Below are positions 1 to 7,062 of a DNA stretch of 9,143 nt, piece after piece; within the stretch, counting starts at the first letter, position 1; each line of letters begins with the position of its first letter. The notes beneath the pieces were generated by a model. It was not told the origin of the DNA. It saw nothing but the letters and a program-made list of their open reading frames with translations, and searched no databases. The stretch spans positions 1 through 9,143 of the forward strand of contig JASHYD010000955.1 in assembly GCA_030043175.1 (NCBI GenBank). The letters run 5' to 3'. A program made the position numbers and the translations under genes. This DNA is from Xanthobacteraceae bacterium (GTDB taxonomy: Bacteria; Pseudomonadota; Alphaproteobacteria; Rhizobiales; Xanthobacteraceae).

Positions 1-167
1 CCTAAAGGCCGGGGTGCGTCGCTCGCTTTGATCGCGCGACTTGGAGCGCGCCGCCTCGGGCTTGAGTTCGACCATAGGGTGTCATCGATGCGTGTCGTCT
101 CCATACCGAAGCCCGGGCTACAGATATGATGATATGGAAGCCCATTGCTTGGCGGGTGTCCTCAATG
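1..167. other. Left-edge stretch without a recognised gene
   Basis: One plus-strand frame is open from the window edge to a TGA at 127-129 and includes ARLGARRLGLEFDH. It could be the tail of a gene cut off by the window, but I recognise no family in it. A longer minus-strand frame here runs straight through the hairpin at 168-196 and is best regarded as non-coding. Confidence 0.3.
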
Positions 168-196
168 AGAAAGGGCGCCCCCCGGGCGCCCCTTCT
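168..196 (-). terminator. Hairpin terminator of the cold-shock-domain gene
   Basis: The arms AGAAAGGGCGCC (168-179) and GGCGCCCCTTCT (185-196) form a 12-position stem with one mismatch and a five-base loop. It begins 24 bases beyond the stop codon of the minus-strand cold-shock gene. In that direction the GC-rich stem ends in CTTTCT, a modest pyrimidine tract, so an intrinsic terminator is the natural reading. The T-run is short, so efficiency is uncertain. It could also stop transcription arriving on the plus strand. Confidence 0.6.
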
Positions 197-219
197 GATT
201 TGCCTCCATACCGTGCTGC

Positions 220-855
220 TCAACTGTCGTGTTTGAGAGACAGTCCAATGGCTTCGAGGCCTTTGGCTCCCGGCACCACTTTCATATGGATGCGCTGGCC
301 TTCCGCCAGTTCGTTGATGCCTTCACGCGCAAGCACCGAACGATGGATGAAAACATCCTTGCTGCCGTCTACGGCAACGAAGCCGAAGCCCTTCTTCGGA
401 TCGTACCATTTGACATGCCCCTCGACTTCCTCGGCCGGTCCGCTCGGCCGATCGAAGGAGCGTGCCCGGGGAGCTGGTCGACCGCGAGAGGGCTCCGCCG
501 TGCTGCTGTCGACGGCGGTGATTTCAGTGATCTGAGGGCCCTTCGCGCCCTGTCCCACCCGCACCGTCAACGTGGTGCCGGGTTCAAGGGCACCATGTCC
601 GGCAGCCTCGACAACACTGATGTGCAGGAATGCCTCTCCGGACCCGTCGGTCAGCTCGACGAATCCAAATCCCTTCTCGCCATTGAACCATTTCACCTTA
701 GCCTGCCGTTCAGGACCTGTCGGCACAGGCCGGGACGGCTCTCGCGGTGGACGGTCGAAGGGCCGCGGCGAAGGCCGTCCAAATGAAGGAAGCGGTTCTG
801 GTGGTTCGTCGGAATAGCCGCGCCGACGATCGCGGAAATCTTTGCCTCGTCCCAT
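220..855 (-). CDS. Tandem cold-shock-domain protein (two CSDs)
   Basis: This 211-residue protein has two cold-shock domains, OB folds that bind single-stranded RNA or DNA. CSD1 spans about 51-115, with KVKWFNGEKGFGFV (RNP1-type) and AFLHIS (RNP2-type). CSD2 spans about 144-207, with VKWYDPKKGFGFV and DVFIHRS. An Arg/Pro-rich, probably disordered N-terminus (1-50) and a second Arg/Pro linker (about 120-142) may add RNA contacts. Classical Csp proteins are about 70 residues, so this is the longer double-domain form common in Rhizobiales. It is likely a cytoplasmic RNA chaperone or translation/antitermination factor, by family only. The frame extends to an ATG at 891, but I chose the ATG at 855 because relatives begin MGRGxDFR. 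Neither ATG has a strong ribosome binding site. It is transcribed alone and ends at the hairpin at 168-196. Domain assignment is firm; physiological role is inferred. Confidence 0.92.
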   Translation of the reverse strand: MGRGKDFRDRRRGYSDEPPEPLPSFGRPSPRPFDRPPREPSRPVPTGPERQAKVKWFNGEKGFGFVELTDGSGEAFLHISVVEAAGHGALEPGTTLTVRVGQGAKGPQITEITAVDSSTAEPSRGRPAPRARSFDRPSGPAEEVEGHVKWYDPKKGFGFVAVDGSKDVFIHRSVLAREGINELAEGQRIHMKVVPGAKGLEAIGLSLKHDS

Positions 856-1677
856 CTTCGATCTGTCTAGTGGTTCGGGATTAAAAACCATCGCACATCA
901 CGCGGATATGCGCCAGATGGCAAATCAAGAAATGAAAAGATCTTTCCGCGATCCATGCGGGGCTGCTTCTGCCAGCAGGGTGGCTCGAAAAATACCCATC
1001 GCGGCGTCATCGTGATCCGGCCAGCATGAGGGTTTGGCCTGCTCAAACGTCACGCTGGAGATTGTGCGGATGCCCAGCCGGGCGCCTCCGCCACGGGCGA
1101 AAATCAAAAGCAAAATCATGCCGTTATGCGCTAAAATCGGGAACGGACAAAACTCCTGGCGTGAGCGGCTGGGCTCGTCCCGGCGAGTTCGATCAGGATG
1201 GCGCAGCACTCGATTATTGAGATGGCCCCCGGGGCACGGCCAAGCGACAACTGCCATAAGTTTTGCCCCGTTAGCTGAGATCGATGGCTGGCGAGCAGCG
1301 ACACGCACGTGTTTGCCTGGACGCTTTGCCGGTGATGGCAGGGCGCGAGGAGCGGGATGCGTCACCGGATCCGGCCTTTCGCAGGCTCGATGATAACCTC
1401 CGGGTCATCCGCCGACCCGCGGCGCAATACGCCTTCGGCTGTTGCGAACCTACGTCACGCCGAGCACGAAAAGTTGGGTTGAAAGGCAGCATCCGCGAGG
1501 GCGCTTGGCGGCGCCCAGATCGTTGGCGATCGCGCTCTCGCGCCGTCCCCACCCCATCCCCACCCGTGGGATTGGCTCACATGAAGGGCTTGTCACCGCG
1601 CCTTTGTCTATCCTATGGAGCGTTGTGCGCCAATTGCGGGATCACATTGCCTGCACTGGCAACAACAGGGGCCATTC
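856..1677. other. Gene-poor stretch between the cold-shock gene and the lyase-like gene
   Basis: About 820 bases contain several overlapping open frames on both strands, including one on the minus strand from 925 to 1365 and plus-strand frames at 1034-1393 and 1284-1778. Their translations are Arg/Pro/Ser-rich, lack recognisable motifs, and none has a well-placed ribosome binding site. The stretch should hold the 5' leader of the minus-strand cold-shock gene and the promoter of the plus-strand enzyme. I could not pick out a convincing sigma-70 pair for either. It may be decayed sequence. Confidence 0.4.
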
Positions 1678-1680
1678 TTG
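1667..1680 (+). promoter_or_regulatory. Ribosome binding site deciding a TTG start
   Basis: AGGGG (1667-1671) lies six bases before TTG (1678-1680). It supports translation of the isocitrate-lyase-like enzyme as MSNFRELIQG rather than from the ATG 63 bases upstream, which has no purine-rich motif before it. Confidence 0.55.
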
Positions 1681-2556
1681 TCGAATTTCCGAGAGCTTAT
1701 CCAAGGCGACGAACTTATCGTCGCCCCTTGCGCGCTCAATCCGATCATGGCGCAGATTGCGGAGGATGTGGGCTTTAAGGCGGTGTACATGAGCGGCGGC
1801 TCGCTCGGTTGGCTCAAATGCGTGACCGAAGCCAATATCACGTTGCCAGAGATGGCCGCGATCGCGGTCGATATCCGCGCCGTGTGCTCCCTCCCGATCA
1901 TTCTCGATGCTGGCGGCGGCTGGGGCGATCCCATGCATGTCCACCGCACGATTGCGCTCACCGAGGCGGCCGGTTTCGCCGCGATTGAGATCGAGGATCA
2001 ACTCCTGCCGCGTCGCGTCGAGCATCATATCGGCATCGACAATCTGATCGACGCCGATCTGATGGTGGACAAGATCAAAGAGGCGATCGCGGCAAGAGCT
2101 GGCTCCAGCCTCGTCATCATTGCCCGCACCAATGCGCGCCGCGTGCACGGTCTCGACGACGCGGTGCGTCGTGGCGAGACATTTCATCGCGCCGGCGCCG
2201 ATATGCTGTTTATCTACACACGGGACGCCGAGGAGATGCGCTTCGTGGGCGAGCGGCTGCCGGCGCCGCTGATGACGTTCGCGCCGCCCGATGGATTTGC
2301 AACTTTCCCGCTGTCGCAACCCGATCTGTTCCGGCTTGGCTATCGGGTCGCCGCTTCGTCCGGCACCTCGTTCGCCGCTCTGTACAAGGCGGTGCGCCAA
2401 TCGATGGAAAGCCTCGCGCAGAACAGGCTCGATCCCTTTCTCGGCCCGGGTGGCGCAGAAGCCGAAATGAAGCGCTCGCACCAGATGTCGCGGCTCGACC
2501 GGCTTCTCGAAATCGAGCGGCGCACCATGAAGGGGCGGTCAGCTGCGGCTTTGTAG
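1678..2556 (+). CDS. Isocitrate lyase/PEP mutase superfamily protein
   Basis: This 292-residue cytoplasmic TIM-barrel protein belongs to the superfamily that makes or breaks C-C or C-P bonds in 2-oxo acids (methylisocitrate lyase, PEP mutase, oxaloacetate decarboxylase). Visible landmarks are AVYMSGGSLG (35-44), LDAGGGWGDP (76-85), AIEIEDQ (102-108), LPRRVEHH (110-117) and IARTNARR (148-155). Two points are unusual. In the metal-binding DxD motif the first Asp (77) is present but the second is Gly79. The catalytic KRCGH loop of lyases is replaced by PRRVEHH, with no Cys. Isocitrate or methylisocitrate lyase activity is therefore unlikely, and decarboxylase- or hydrolase-like chemistry is more plausible. 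The TTG at 1678 is preferred because AGGGG sits about six bases upstream; an in-frame ATG at 1615 has no ribosome binding site and would add 21 non-conserved residues. It stands alone, convergent with the transglycosylase gene. Superfamily is firm; substrate is unknown. Confidence 0.87.
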   Translation: MSNFRELIQGDELIVAPCALNPIMAQIAEDVGFKAVYMSGGSLGWLKCVTEANITLPEMAAIAVDIRAVCSLPIILDAGGGWGDPMHVHRTIALTEAAGFAAIEIEDQLLPRRVEHHIGIDNLIDADLMVDKIKEAIAARAGSSLVIIARTNARRVHGLDDAVRRGETFHRAGADMLFIYTRDAEEMRFVGERLPAPLMTFAPPDGFATFPLSQPDLFRLGYRVAASSGTSFAALYKAVRQSMESLAQNRLDPFLGPGGAEAEMKRSHQMSRLDRLLEIERRTMKGRSAAAL

Positions 2557-2585
2557 GGACGGGCGCGCTTCGACGCGCGAGGTCC
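2557..2585 (+). repeat. Inverted repeat directly after the lyase-like gene
   Basis: Right after the TAG stop, GGAC (2557-2560) can pair with GTCC (2582-2585). Inside them GCGCG (2563-2567) pairs with CGCGC (2574-2578) across a CTTCGA loop. No T-tract follows. It may help transcription stop or protect the 3' end of the mRNA; the sequence alone does not decide. Confidence 0.35.
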
Positions 2586-2635
2586 GGCCAGGATCGCCGC
2601 TACGTTGCGCCACCTATTCCGCTCTACGTTTTGCG

Positions 2636-2667
2636 CCGCGGGTCTGAACTTTGTCAGAACCCCGCGG
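2636..2667. terminator. Hairpin between convergent genes, possible two-way terminator
   Basis: CCGCGGG (2636-2642) plus TCTGA (2643-2647) pair with TCAGA (2654-2658) plus CCCGCGG (2661-2667), giving 12 base pairs with a two-base bulge and a six-base loop. It lies between the stop codons of the plus-strand lyase-like gene and the minus-strand transglycosylase gene, where a shared terminator is expected. Neither side has a good T-run, so an intrinsic mechanism is not proven. Confidence 0.42.
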
Positions 2668-2676
2668 CGATTATGG

Positions 2677-3666
2677 CTACCCCGCCGGATTGCGAAGCAC
2701 CAGACAGGCGCCACCGGCATTGCGGAGCGCGCCGCACAGCGCGTCGGCGGCAGCTCGCGTATCGGCGCCAACGCGCACCTGGTAGAAAGTTTGCGTGCCT
2801 CGGCTGCGAAATTTGCCCTCGACGATGATCGGATCCCGATTTTCGAGTATGGTCGGATAAGACCTCTCGGCTTCCGCGTAGGCGGCGAGCACGCGTTCGC
2901 GCCCAAACCCGGCGCTCAGTTGGACACCCCATGGCCGCGCGGCACCTTCCCGCACGTGCCGTTCGAGCTCGCCGATGAAGGGCGATGGCTTTTCTTTCAG
3001 CATCGCGATCAGCTCTCCGCAGGAGGCGCGCTTGGCGGGCGGGAGGTCCTCATGGTTGCCGGCGGCAGCCGCCCATGCCTCGGCGCTGCGTCCGGTGATG
3101 GCGATGATGTAGTTGCGGGTCTCTCCCGGAAGGCTGCCATGGCCATCAAGCCAATCGCGCACGCGCCGCGGACCTGCATTATACGCGGCGGCTGCAAGCC
3201 CGAGGTTGCCGAACTGGGCGAGCAACTCGTGCAGAAATTGAGCCGACTTGGGCAAGGCGGCGATCGGGTCGAATGGATCGAGCACTCCATATTCCCTGGC
3301 AGTTGAGGGCATGAATTGTGCGATGCCCTGAGCGCGTGCACCGCTGCGGGTCGTCGGTCCGACCGCATTCGGCTTGAAGCGGCTCTCCTGCCAGATCAAT
3401 CGCGCGAAGAACTCAAACGGTAACCCATGTGCCTGCGCGGCCGATTCGACCAATAGGCAGATCGAAGCAGACGTCGAGGCCGGCAGATCGGATGCGGGAT
3501 CCGCAGGGTTCGAGCTGTCGCGGCGGTCAGGTCCGGGCGGCGCTGACGGTTGCTCCGGCTCGCCGCGGTCGCTGGGATCAAAATCGTGCGGGACTGCCGC
3601 CGTGACCGCACAACCCAGGAAGGCCACAAACAGCAGACGGCTCGCTGCACCCCGGAAAAAACGCAT
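2677..3666 (-). CDS. Secreted lytic transglycosylase with C-terminal SPOR domain
   Basis: This 329-residue periplasmic enzyme cleaves the MurNAc-GlcNAc bond of peptidoglycan. It has a Sec signal peptide (about 1-24: MRFFRGAASR, then a hydrophobic core ending near VTAA). An acidic Pro/Ser/Asp-rich linker (about 28-66) follows. The SLT catalytic domain (about 68-190) contains IWQESRF with the presumed catalytic Glu94, GIAQFMPSTA (114-123) and AAAYNAGP (159-166). A SPOR-like domain fills about 246-328 (WGVQLSAGF ... FYQVRVGADT ... CLVLRN). SPOR domains bind denuded glycan, typically at division sites, so a role in septal wall remodelling is likely but inferred. The ATG at 3666 has GGAG nine bases upstream and gives the expected signal peptide. 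The gene is monocistronic and faces the lyase-like gene. Length and all motifs look intact. Confidence 0.93.
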   Translation of the reverse strand: MRFFRGAASRLLFVAFLGCAVTAAVPHDFDPSDRGEPEQPSAPPGPDRRDSSNPADPASDLPASTSASICLLVESAAQAHGLPFEFFARLIWQESRFKPNAVGPTTRSGARAQGIAQFMPSTAREYGVLDPFDPIAALPKSAQFLHELLAQFGNLGLAAAAYNAGPRRVRDWLDGHGSLPGETRNYIIAITGRSAEAWAAAAGNHEDLPPAKRASCGELIAMLKEKPSPFIGELERHVREGAARPWGVQLSAGFGRERVLAAYAEAERSYPTILENRDPIIVEGKFRSRGTQTFYQVRVGADTRAAADALCGALRNAGGACLVLRNPAG

Positions 3667-4212
3667 GTCGCGGCGCTCCGTCTTAATCTTTGGTGCAATT
3701 GATGAGGTTGATTGCGGTTCCCAATCTCCTGAATCGTTTTCACTCGAACTTTGGTAAACCAGGATTTGAAGATCGCGAGCGCTTAAGAACAGTACTGGCC
3801 GGCGACGCGGATTTTGCTCCTCCGCAAAACTATACTACGCAAGCCCCGACCAGCGCGTGACAACAATCTGGCCATTCGGTGGGATATTGCGTCGAGAGCC
3901 CATGTCACCATCCGCAGCCGACACGGCTGCCGCGCCATCCGTCAGTGGAGCCACGCCATCAACGGTCCGGATGGCTCCCCGCTGATCCCGCCCCGACGCT
4001 TCTTTGACCGGGCGAAAGCGAACCTGGACAAGCCTGTCGAACCATCACGACGCTTTGCTAATCAGGTTCCGTGCAGTTGGGGAACTGCGGTGGGCATTCG
4101 TCGGCACCCCTCCATCTACGGGCTGCATCTGTACAGCTTCGATATCAGGTGGGACGTGTTCAATTGCGGGCCCCGGCCGGCTGCGGATCGGGCGCGGCCG
4201 TTGTCGCTCGGG
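3667..4212. other. Intergenic stretch without a recognisable gene
   Basis: About 545 bases separate two minus-strand genes. Plus-strand open frames exist at 3814-4335 and 4004-4414, but they have no ribosome binding site, no recognisable motif, and overlap the winged-helix-like gene on the other strand. The part next to 3667 should carry the transglycosylase promoter. A small palindrome, TTTTGC (3812-3817) and GCAAAA (3824-3829), lies next to a TATACT hexamer (3831-3836) on the plus strand. It is the only ordered element I see and has no gene to serve. Confidence 0.4.
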
Positions 4213-4479
4213 TCAACCCTCGATGGCCCTGCGGCCCGCGTCAGTGATCCTGACCCGATCGATCTTGATCGTCGGGCCGTCCGCTTTCAGCGTCTCCGCC
4301 ACCACCGTTGCAAGGCCGGCGACCACAAGTCCTGACAGCATGTCGCGAGAGAACTCGTGGGCAAGTACAAGCAGCTCCGCGGCGACGCCACACGGGCTGC
4401 TGGCGAGTAATTGAAGCGCGCGGCGCCGCTCCGGGTTGAGGTAGCGTTCAAGCGGCAGCTGCGAGTGTGAGGTCCTCAA
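4213..4479 (-). CDS. Small winged-helix-like protein
   Basis: This 88-residue protein resembles a small family I associate with Bradyrhizobium (RRRALQLLASS ... VRITDAGRRAIEG). The order of elements suggests a winged helix: helix 1 at about 17-28 (PERRRALQLLAS), helix 2 at about 32-43 (VAAELLVLAHEF), helix 3 at about 44-57 (SRDMLSGLVVAGLA), then a strand-turn-strand wing ending in IDRVRITDAGRRAI. A DNA-binding role is inferred from this shape only; no target is known. I chose the TTG at 4479 because GGAGGG (4487-4492) lies seven bases upstream and the family match begins soon after. The frame is open to 4656, but the extra residues look non-coding. It appears to be a single-gene unit. Confidence 0.68.
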   Translation of the reverse strand: MRTSHSQLPLERYLNPERRRALQLLASSPCGVAAELLVLAHEFSRDMLSGLVVAGLATVVAETLKADGPTIKIDRVRITDAGRRAIEG

Positions 4480-4492
4480 CGAACATCCCTCC
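4477..4492 (-). promoter_or_regulatory. Strong ribosome binding site before a TTG start
   Basis: On the minus strand GGAGGG (4487-4492) is followed by ATGTTCG and then TTG at 4479. The ATG touches the ribosome binding site and opens only a 12-codon frame (MFVEDLTLAAAA). TTG at the proper seven-base distance opens the winged-helix-like frame, so TTG is taken as the start. Confidence 0.5.
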
Positions 4493-4777
4493 GAAGAGAC
4501 GCCGCATCTGCGCCAGGGATGCTCCCGTTTTCGCGGATTGTCCAGGATGGATCGGCAGTTTTGTGCCCTGTTACCTGACATATCGCTCTTTGGCGAGCCA
4601 GTGCCAGCGCAGCGGTTGAACACGCGACGTGTTGCGGAACGGACACGCGTTGGCATCCTTTTGCCGAATCTGTCGAGAAGCCGACAGACAAGATGCGCCT
4701 CGGCGGGCGACTATTGGTACGCAAGCCTGGTCTCGTCTAAATCGGGATTGCACCATTGGGAACAGGAGGGGGAGTCG

Positions 4778-5350
4778 ATGGGTGCCATGCCGAGCCCCGC
4801 GCAATCTAAGCTCTATGCGGGCTTGCTGCCCGTCGAGCAGTCAATCGAGGCACTTGCTGCTCACGCCGCCAACCTGAAATACGGCCAACGCCAGCATCCG
4901 CAGTCGTCGCTTGCCGAGCGAGCCTCACGCGCCATCGCCCGCTTTCTGATCACATTCTACATTGGCATCGTTGCGACCTTGGCCTGGCAGTCCTATAGCG
5001 AGGCGGCCAGACAATTCATCGCGGGACTGTCCCCGCGGCTAGCCTGGTTGGCGCCGGCTGCCGGCTCGCAGGCCATTCTCGACCCGGTCGACGAGATAAC
5101 CCGCAACGTCGATCGGATCGTCGCCGCCAGTCAAGAGCAGATGGCGCGCAGCGTCGATCAACTAGCAGTCGGCCAAGAGGAGATCACCCACACCGTCGAT
5201 CAACTCGCGGCCAGCCAAGAGCAGATCGCGCGTGAGATCATCAAGCTCCAGGCGATCTCACAGTATGGCCCGTATAAGGGTTCAGAGCCGTCGCGGCCGG
5301 CTCATGCTGCAGCACGCAGCGCCGTTCAGCGAACGTCGCAGGCTCACTGA
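4778..5350 (+). CDS. Single-pass membrane protein with repeated coiled-coil tail
   Basis: This 190-residue protein is of a type I associate with Bradyrhizobium and Rhodopseudomonas; its function is unknown. It has a cytoplasmic-looking N-terminus (SPAQSKLYAGLLPVEQSIEA) and one hydrophobic segment at about 54-70 (ARFLITFYIGIVATLAW). A linker follows, then three near-repeats starting at Val111, Val126 and Val140 (VDRIVAASQEQMARS, VDQLAVGQEEITHT, VDQLAASQEQIARE). The tail is Ser/Arg/Ala-rich. The repeats are predicted to be amphipathic coiled coil, so oligomerisation or scaffolding is the simplest inference; a link to signalling or envelope shape is not shown. The ATG at 4778 is preceded by AGGAGGGGG at about seven bases. 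An in-frame upstream ATG at 4538 has no ribosome binding site and would add 80 unconvincing residues. Its TGA overlaps a downstream ATG (TGATG at 5348-5352). Confidence 0.72.
   Translation: MGAMPSPAQSKLYAGLLPVEQSIEALAAHAANLKYGQRQHPQSSLAERASRAIARFLITFYIGIVATLAWQSYSEAARQFIAGLSPRLAWLAPAAGSQAILDPVDEITRNVDRIVAASQEQMARSVDQLAVGQEEITHTVDQLAASQEQIAREIIKLQAISQYGPYKGSEPSRPAHAAARSAVQRTSQAH
5108..5236 (+). repeat. Three tandem 14-15-codon repeats inside the membrane protein gene
   Basis: Three units begin GTCGATC at 5108, 5153 and 5195 and each contains a CAAGAGCAGAT-like or CAAGAGGAGAT core. They encode VDxx...SQEQ/GQEE...-type coiled-coil units. The first unit is one codon longer than the other two. 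The pattern indicates internal duplication within the gene. Confidence 0.75.
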
Positions 5351-5487
5351 TGGCCAGCGCGGATGGCCCATCGCGCGGCTCTTCTTGGATGAGCCTTTTG
5401 CGGGGTGCGCACGAATGGGACGATTTTGAGGAGCAAAGCGAGACAGCTGATTGCGGTTCGTCCGCGCAAGTGGGAGGGTTATGTGCA

Positions 5488-5730
5488 ATGAGTGATGATC
5501 GCGCCAGCATTACAGTGCCTCGCAACGCCTATACCGCGATAACAGACGCGATGCAGCGTGCGGTCGTCGACAGAGGCGCATCCAAAGCGACCCGCAAGGC
5601 TGCCTTCTCGGCCCTGCTCGCATTGGTCGACGCAGGATTGATAAGGGATACCTCGGCTGGTTCGCCAGCAGTGGATGGGATCGCCTCCGGGCCAACCCAT
5701 TCCAGGACCGGGCTGCGTCTCACGGGCTGA
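5488..5730 (+). CDS. Small hypothetical protein
   Basis: This 80-residue protein is not recognised. It starts MSDDRASITVPRNAYTAI, followed by an alanine-rich helical stretch (about 28-50: GASKATRKAAFSALLALV) and a polar, low-complexity C-terminus. No signal peptide or membrane segment is visible, so it is probably cytoplasmic. I chose the ATG at 5488 because GGAGGG (5473-5478) lies nine bases upstream. The same frame is open back to an ATG at 5350 that overlaps the preceding stop codon, so a 126-residue coupled product is an alternative. Either way it probably shares a transcript with the membrane protein upstream. The short beta-like N-terminus before helices loosely suggests a ribbon-helix-helix fold, but this is weak. 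Confidence 0.45.
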   Translation: MSDDRASITVPRNAYTAITDAMQRAVVDRGASKATRKAAFSALLALVDAGLIRDTSAGSPAVDGIASGPTHSRTGLRLTG

Positions 5731-6003
5731 TCTTTGTAAGGCGAAATCAATTCGCGGCCGGCGCTTGCTTCAGCCTACCGAAAGGGCGGCCCCCCGATGT
5801 TCGGGCGGCTTAACGTGTTGGCGTCGGACACAATGACGATTCAGTCCGAACACGGCACACCGTGCTTAGGCGGGCGACCACAAGTTCCTCGCGATGTCCA
5901 CCGGTGACCAGTGCCACGCCTGCATGCTCGGGCGCAGCGTCGCAACGCGCGAATCCAAAATTGGCGCGCAAGCCGTCGCCGGTTCAGAAATCGTGAAGGT
6001 GGC

Positions 6004-6444
6004 TCAGCGCAGCGAAACTGCCATCCCGCTCAGGTCGAGGTTGGCTATTAGTCCGACCTGTCGACCATTCAACGACAGGACGGCGCCCTTGTCGTTTTTG
6101 AGCACGATCGTGCCCGCTCCAACCCCAAGTGCAGCGCCCGCACCGGCGGCCCCGTATACGCCCGCGACGTCGGCTGGGTAAAAAATGTTGCTGACGGTGC
6201 CGACAAAATGGGTCTCCGACGCGCCGAACACGAGCCCCGCGCTCAGGCCGCCAATCGACACCGGGTATTGCCGACCGTGAAATGTCAGCACCCCGCTGCC
6301 GCCTGAGCCGCCGACGAACCAGCCTGCTTTCAGCACCGAAAACCGGATAATCCCGGTATCAGCATAGGTCGGCGATGAAGCAGTCGCGCCCGCGATAGCG
6401 ATCAGCCCGATTAGGCCTGCACGAAATGGCTTAGAAACTCGCAT
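6004..6444 (-). CDS. Secreted glycine-rich protein of unknown function
   Basis: This 146-residue protein has a clear Sec signal peptide: MRVSKPFR, a hydrophobic core GLIGLIAIAGA, and a likely cleavage after SPTYA (28). The mature part alternates small and hydrophobic residues, for example IRFSVLKAGWFVGGSGGS, VLTFHGRQYPVSIGG, a glycine/alanine stretch at 98-111, and a final LIANLDLSGMAVSLR. This suggests a beta-rich fold, possibly lipid- or membrane-associated in the periplasm. I believe similar secreted proteins occur in other Rhizobiales, but I cannot name a domain with confidence. No enzymatic motif is visible. The ATG at 6444 has GGGAGGA about six bases upstream and matches the signal peptide; the frame is open to 6660, but that extension is not plausible. 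It stands alone on the minus strand. Confidence 0.72.
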   Translation of the reverse strand: MRVSKPFRAGLIGLIAIAGATASSPTYADTGIIRFSVLKAGWFVGGSGGSGVLTFHGRQYPVSIGGLSAGLVFGASETHFVGTVSNIFYPADVAGVYGAAGAGAALGVGAGTIVLKNDKGAVLSLNGRQVGLIANLDLSGMAVSLR

Positions 6445-6731
6445 GTTTGGTCCTCCCTCACAGCGCGCGTCTTTGCGCCACCGCACGCCAGAATACAAGA
6501 CAGGACTCGTCGGGCATTCCGTGGGCCGAAAAGTGACCGAGGACACGATGTCGCGGGCGTAGCAAACCGGATACTTTCGGGCGGACAGCGGGAGGATTTG
6601 TGCGCGACTAAGAACCGAAACGTTTTTGCGGTTGCTTACGTGCCGTTCACTGGGCGGCATGGAGCATCGGTCTGGTCAAACTGTCGCGGCCGGGCTCAAA
6701 GCATTTTAGGCAGAACCTTACGATTTTTTTG

Positions 6732-6857
6732 ATGAATATCAACCCGTCAACCGGAGTCATGGCGGTGTCTGTGGCGGTGGTGATAGTGACACTTCTCTGC
6801 TACTCGCCTCCACCTGCGGATACTCACAACATCGGGCCCGGCTGCGACGCCCCGTAA
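6732..6857 (+). CDS. Possible small hydrophobic peptide
   Basis: This is a 41-residue open frame, MNINPSTGVMAVSVAVVIVT..., with one hydrophobic run (VMAVSVAVVIVTLLCY) followed by a polar Pro-rich end, as in a small membrane or secreted peptide. No good ribosome binding site precedes the ATG at 6732. At the internal ATG (6759) the GGAG is only two bases away. The run of Val comes from GTG repeats and could be chance. This is a tentative call. Confidence 0.2.
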   Translation: MNINPSTGVMAVSVAVVIVTLLCYSPPPADTHNIGPGCDAP

Positions 6858-7062
6858 GGCGGCAACCAATGATCGTGACCGTGAGCGCCGATGCCCCGGT
6901 ATAGGCGTGCGCACATCCGGCGGCATTGCGGCGGCCCTCGGCGACGGGCGGTCACGCGATGTCTTGCGATCGGGCGAACCGGGCCGCCGACGCGCAGAGG
7001 GGGCGTTGCCCCTTGTACGGTTGAATTCGCGGAAATCGCGGAAGGCGATGGTGGGCCTGATC

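Noticed and set aside
2..223. Minus-strand open frame starting MSSTVWRQIRRGAR
   Set aside because: It reads through the hairpin terminator and overlaps the end of the cold-shock gene; it has no ribosome binding site or motif.
229..817. Plus-strand open frames inside the cold-shock gene
   Set aside because: Antisense shadows of a gene with two clear cold-shock domains.
908..1015. Plus-strand 35-codon frame MRQMANQEMKRSF...
   Set aside because: No ribosome binding site, no recognisable pattern, and it lies in the leader region of the opposite gene.
925..1365. Minus-strand 146-codon frame upstream of the cold-shock gene
   Set aside because: The composition is Arg/Pro/Ser-rich without any domain; no supported start was found.
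1642..2481. Long minus-strand frame of 279 codons
   Set aside because: Antisense of the isocitrate-lyase-like enzyme, whose family motifs are on the plus strand.
2605..3306. Plus-strand frame of 233 codons
   Set aside because: Antisense of the lytic transglycosylase, which has signal peptide, SLT and SPOR motifs.
3814..4335. Plus-strand frame of 173 codons
   Set aside because: No ribosome binding site or motif, and it overlaps the winged-helix-like gene on the other strand.
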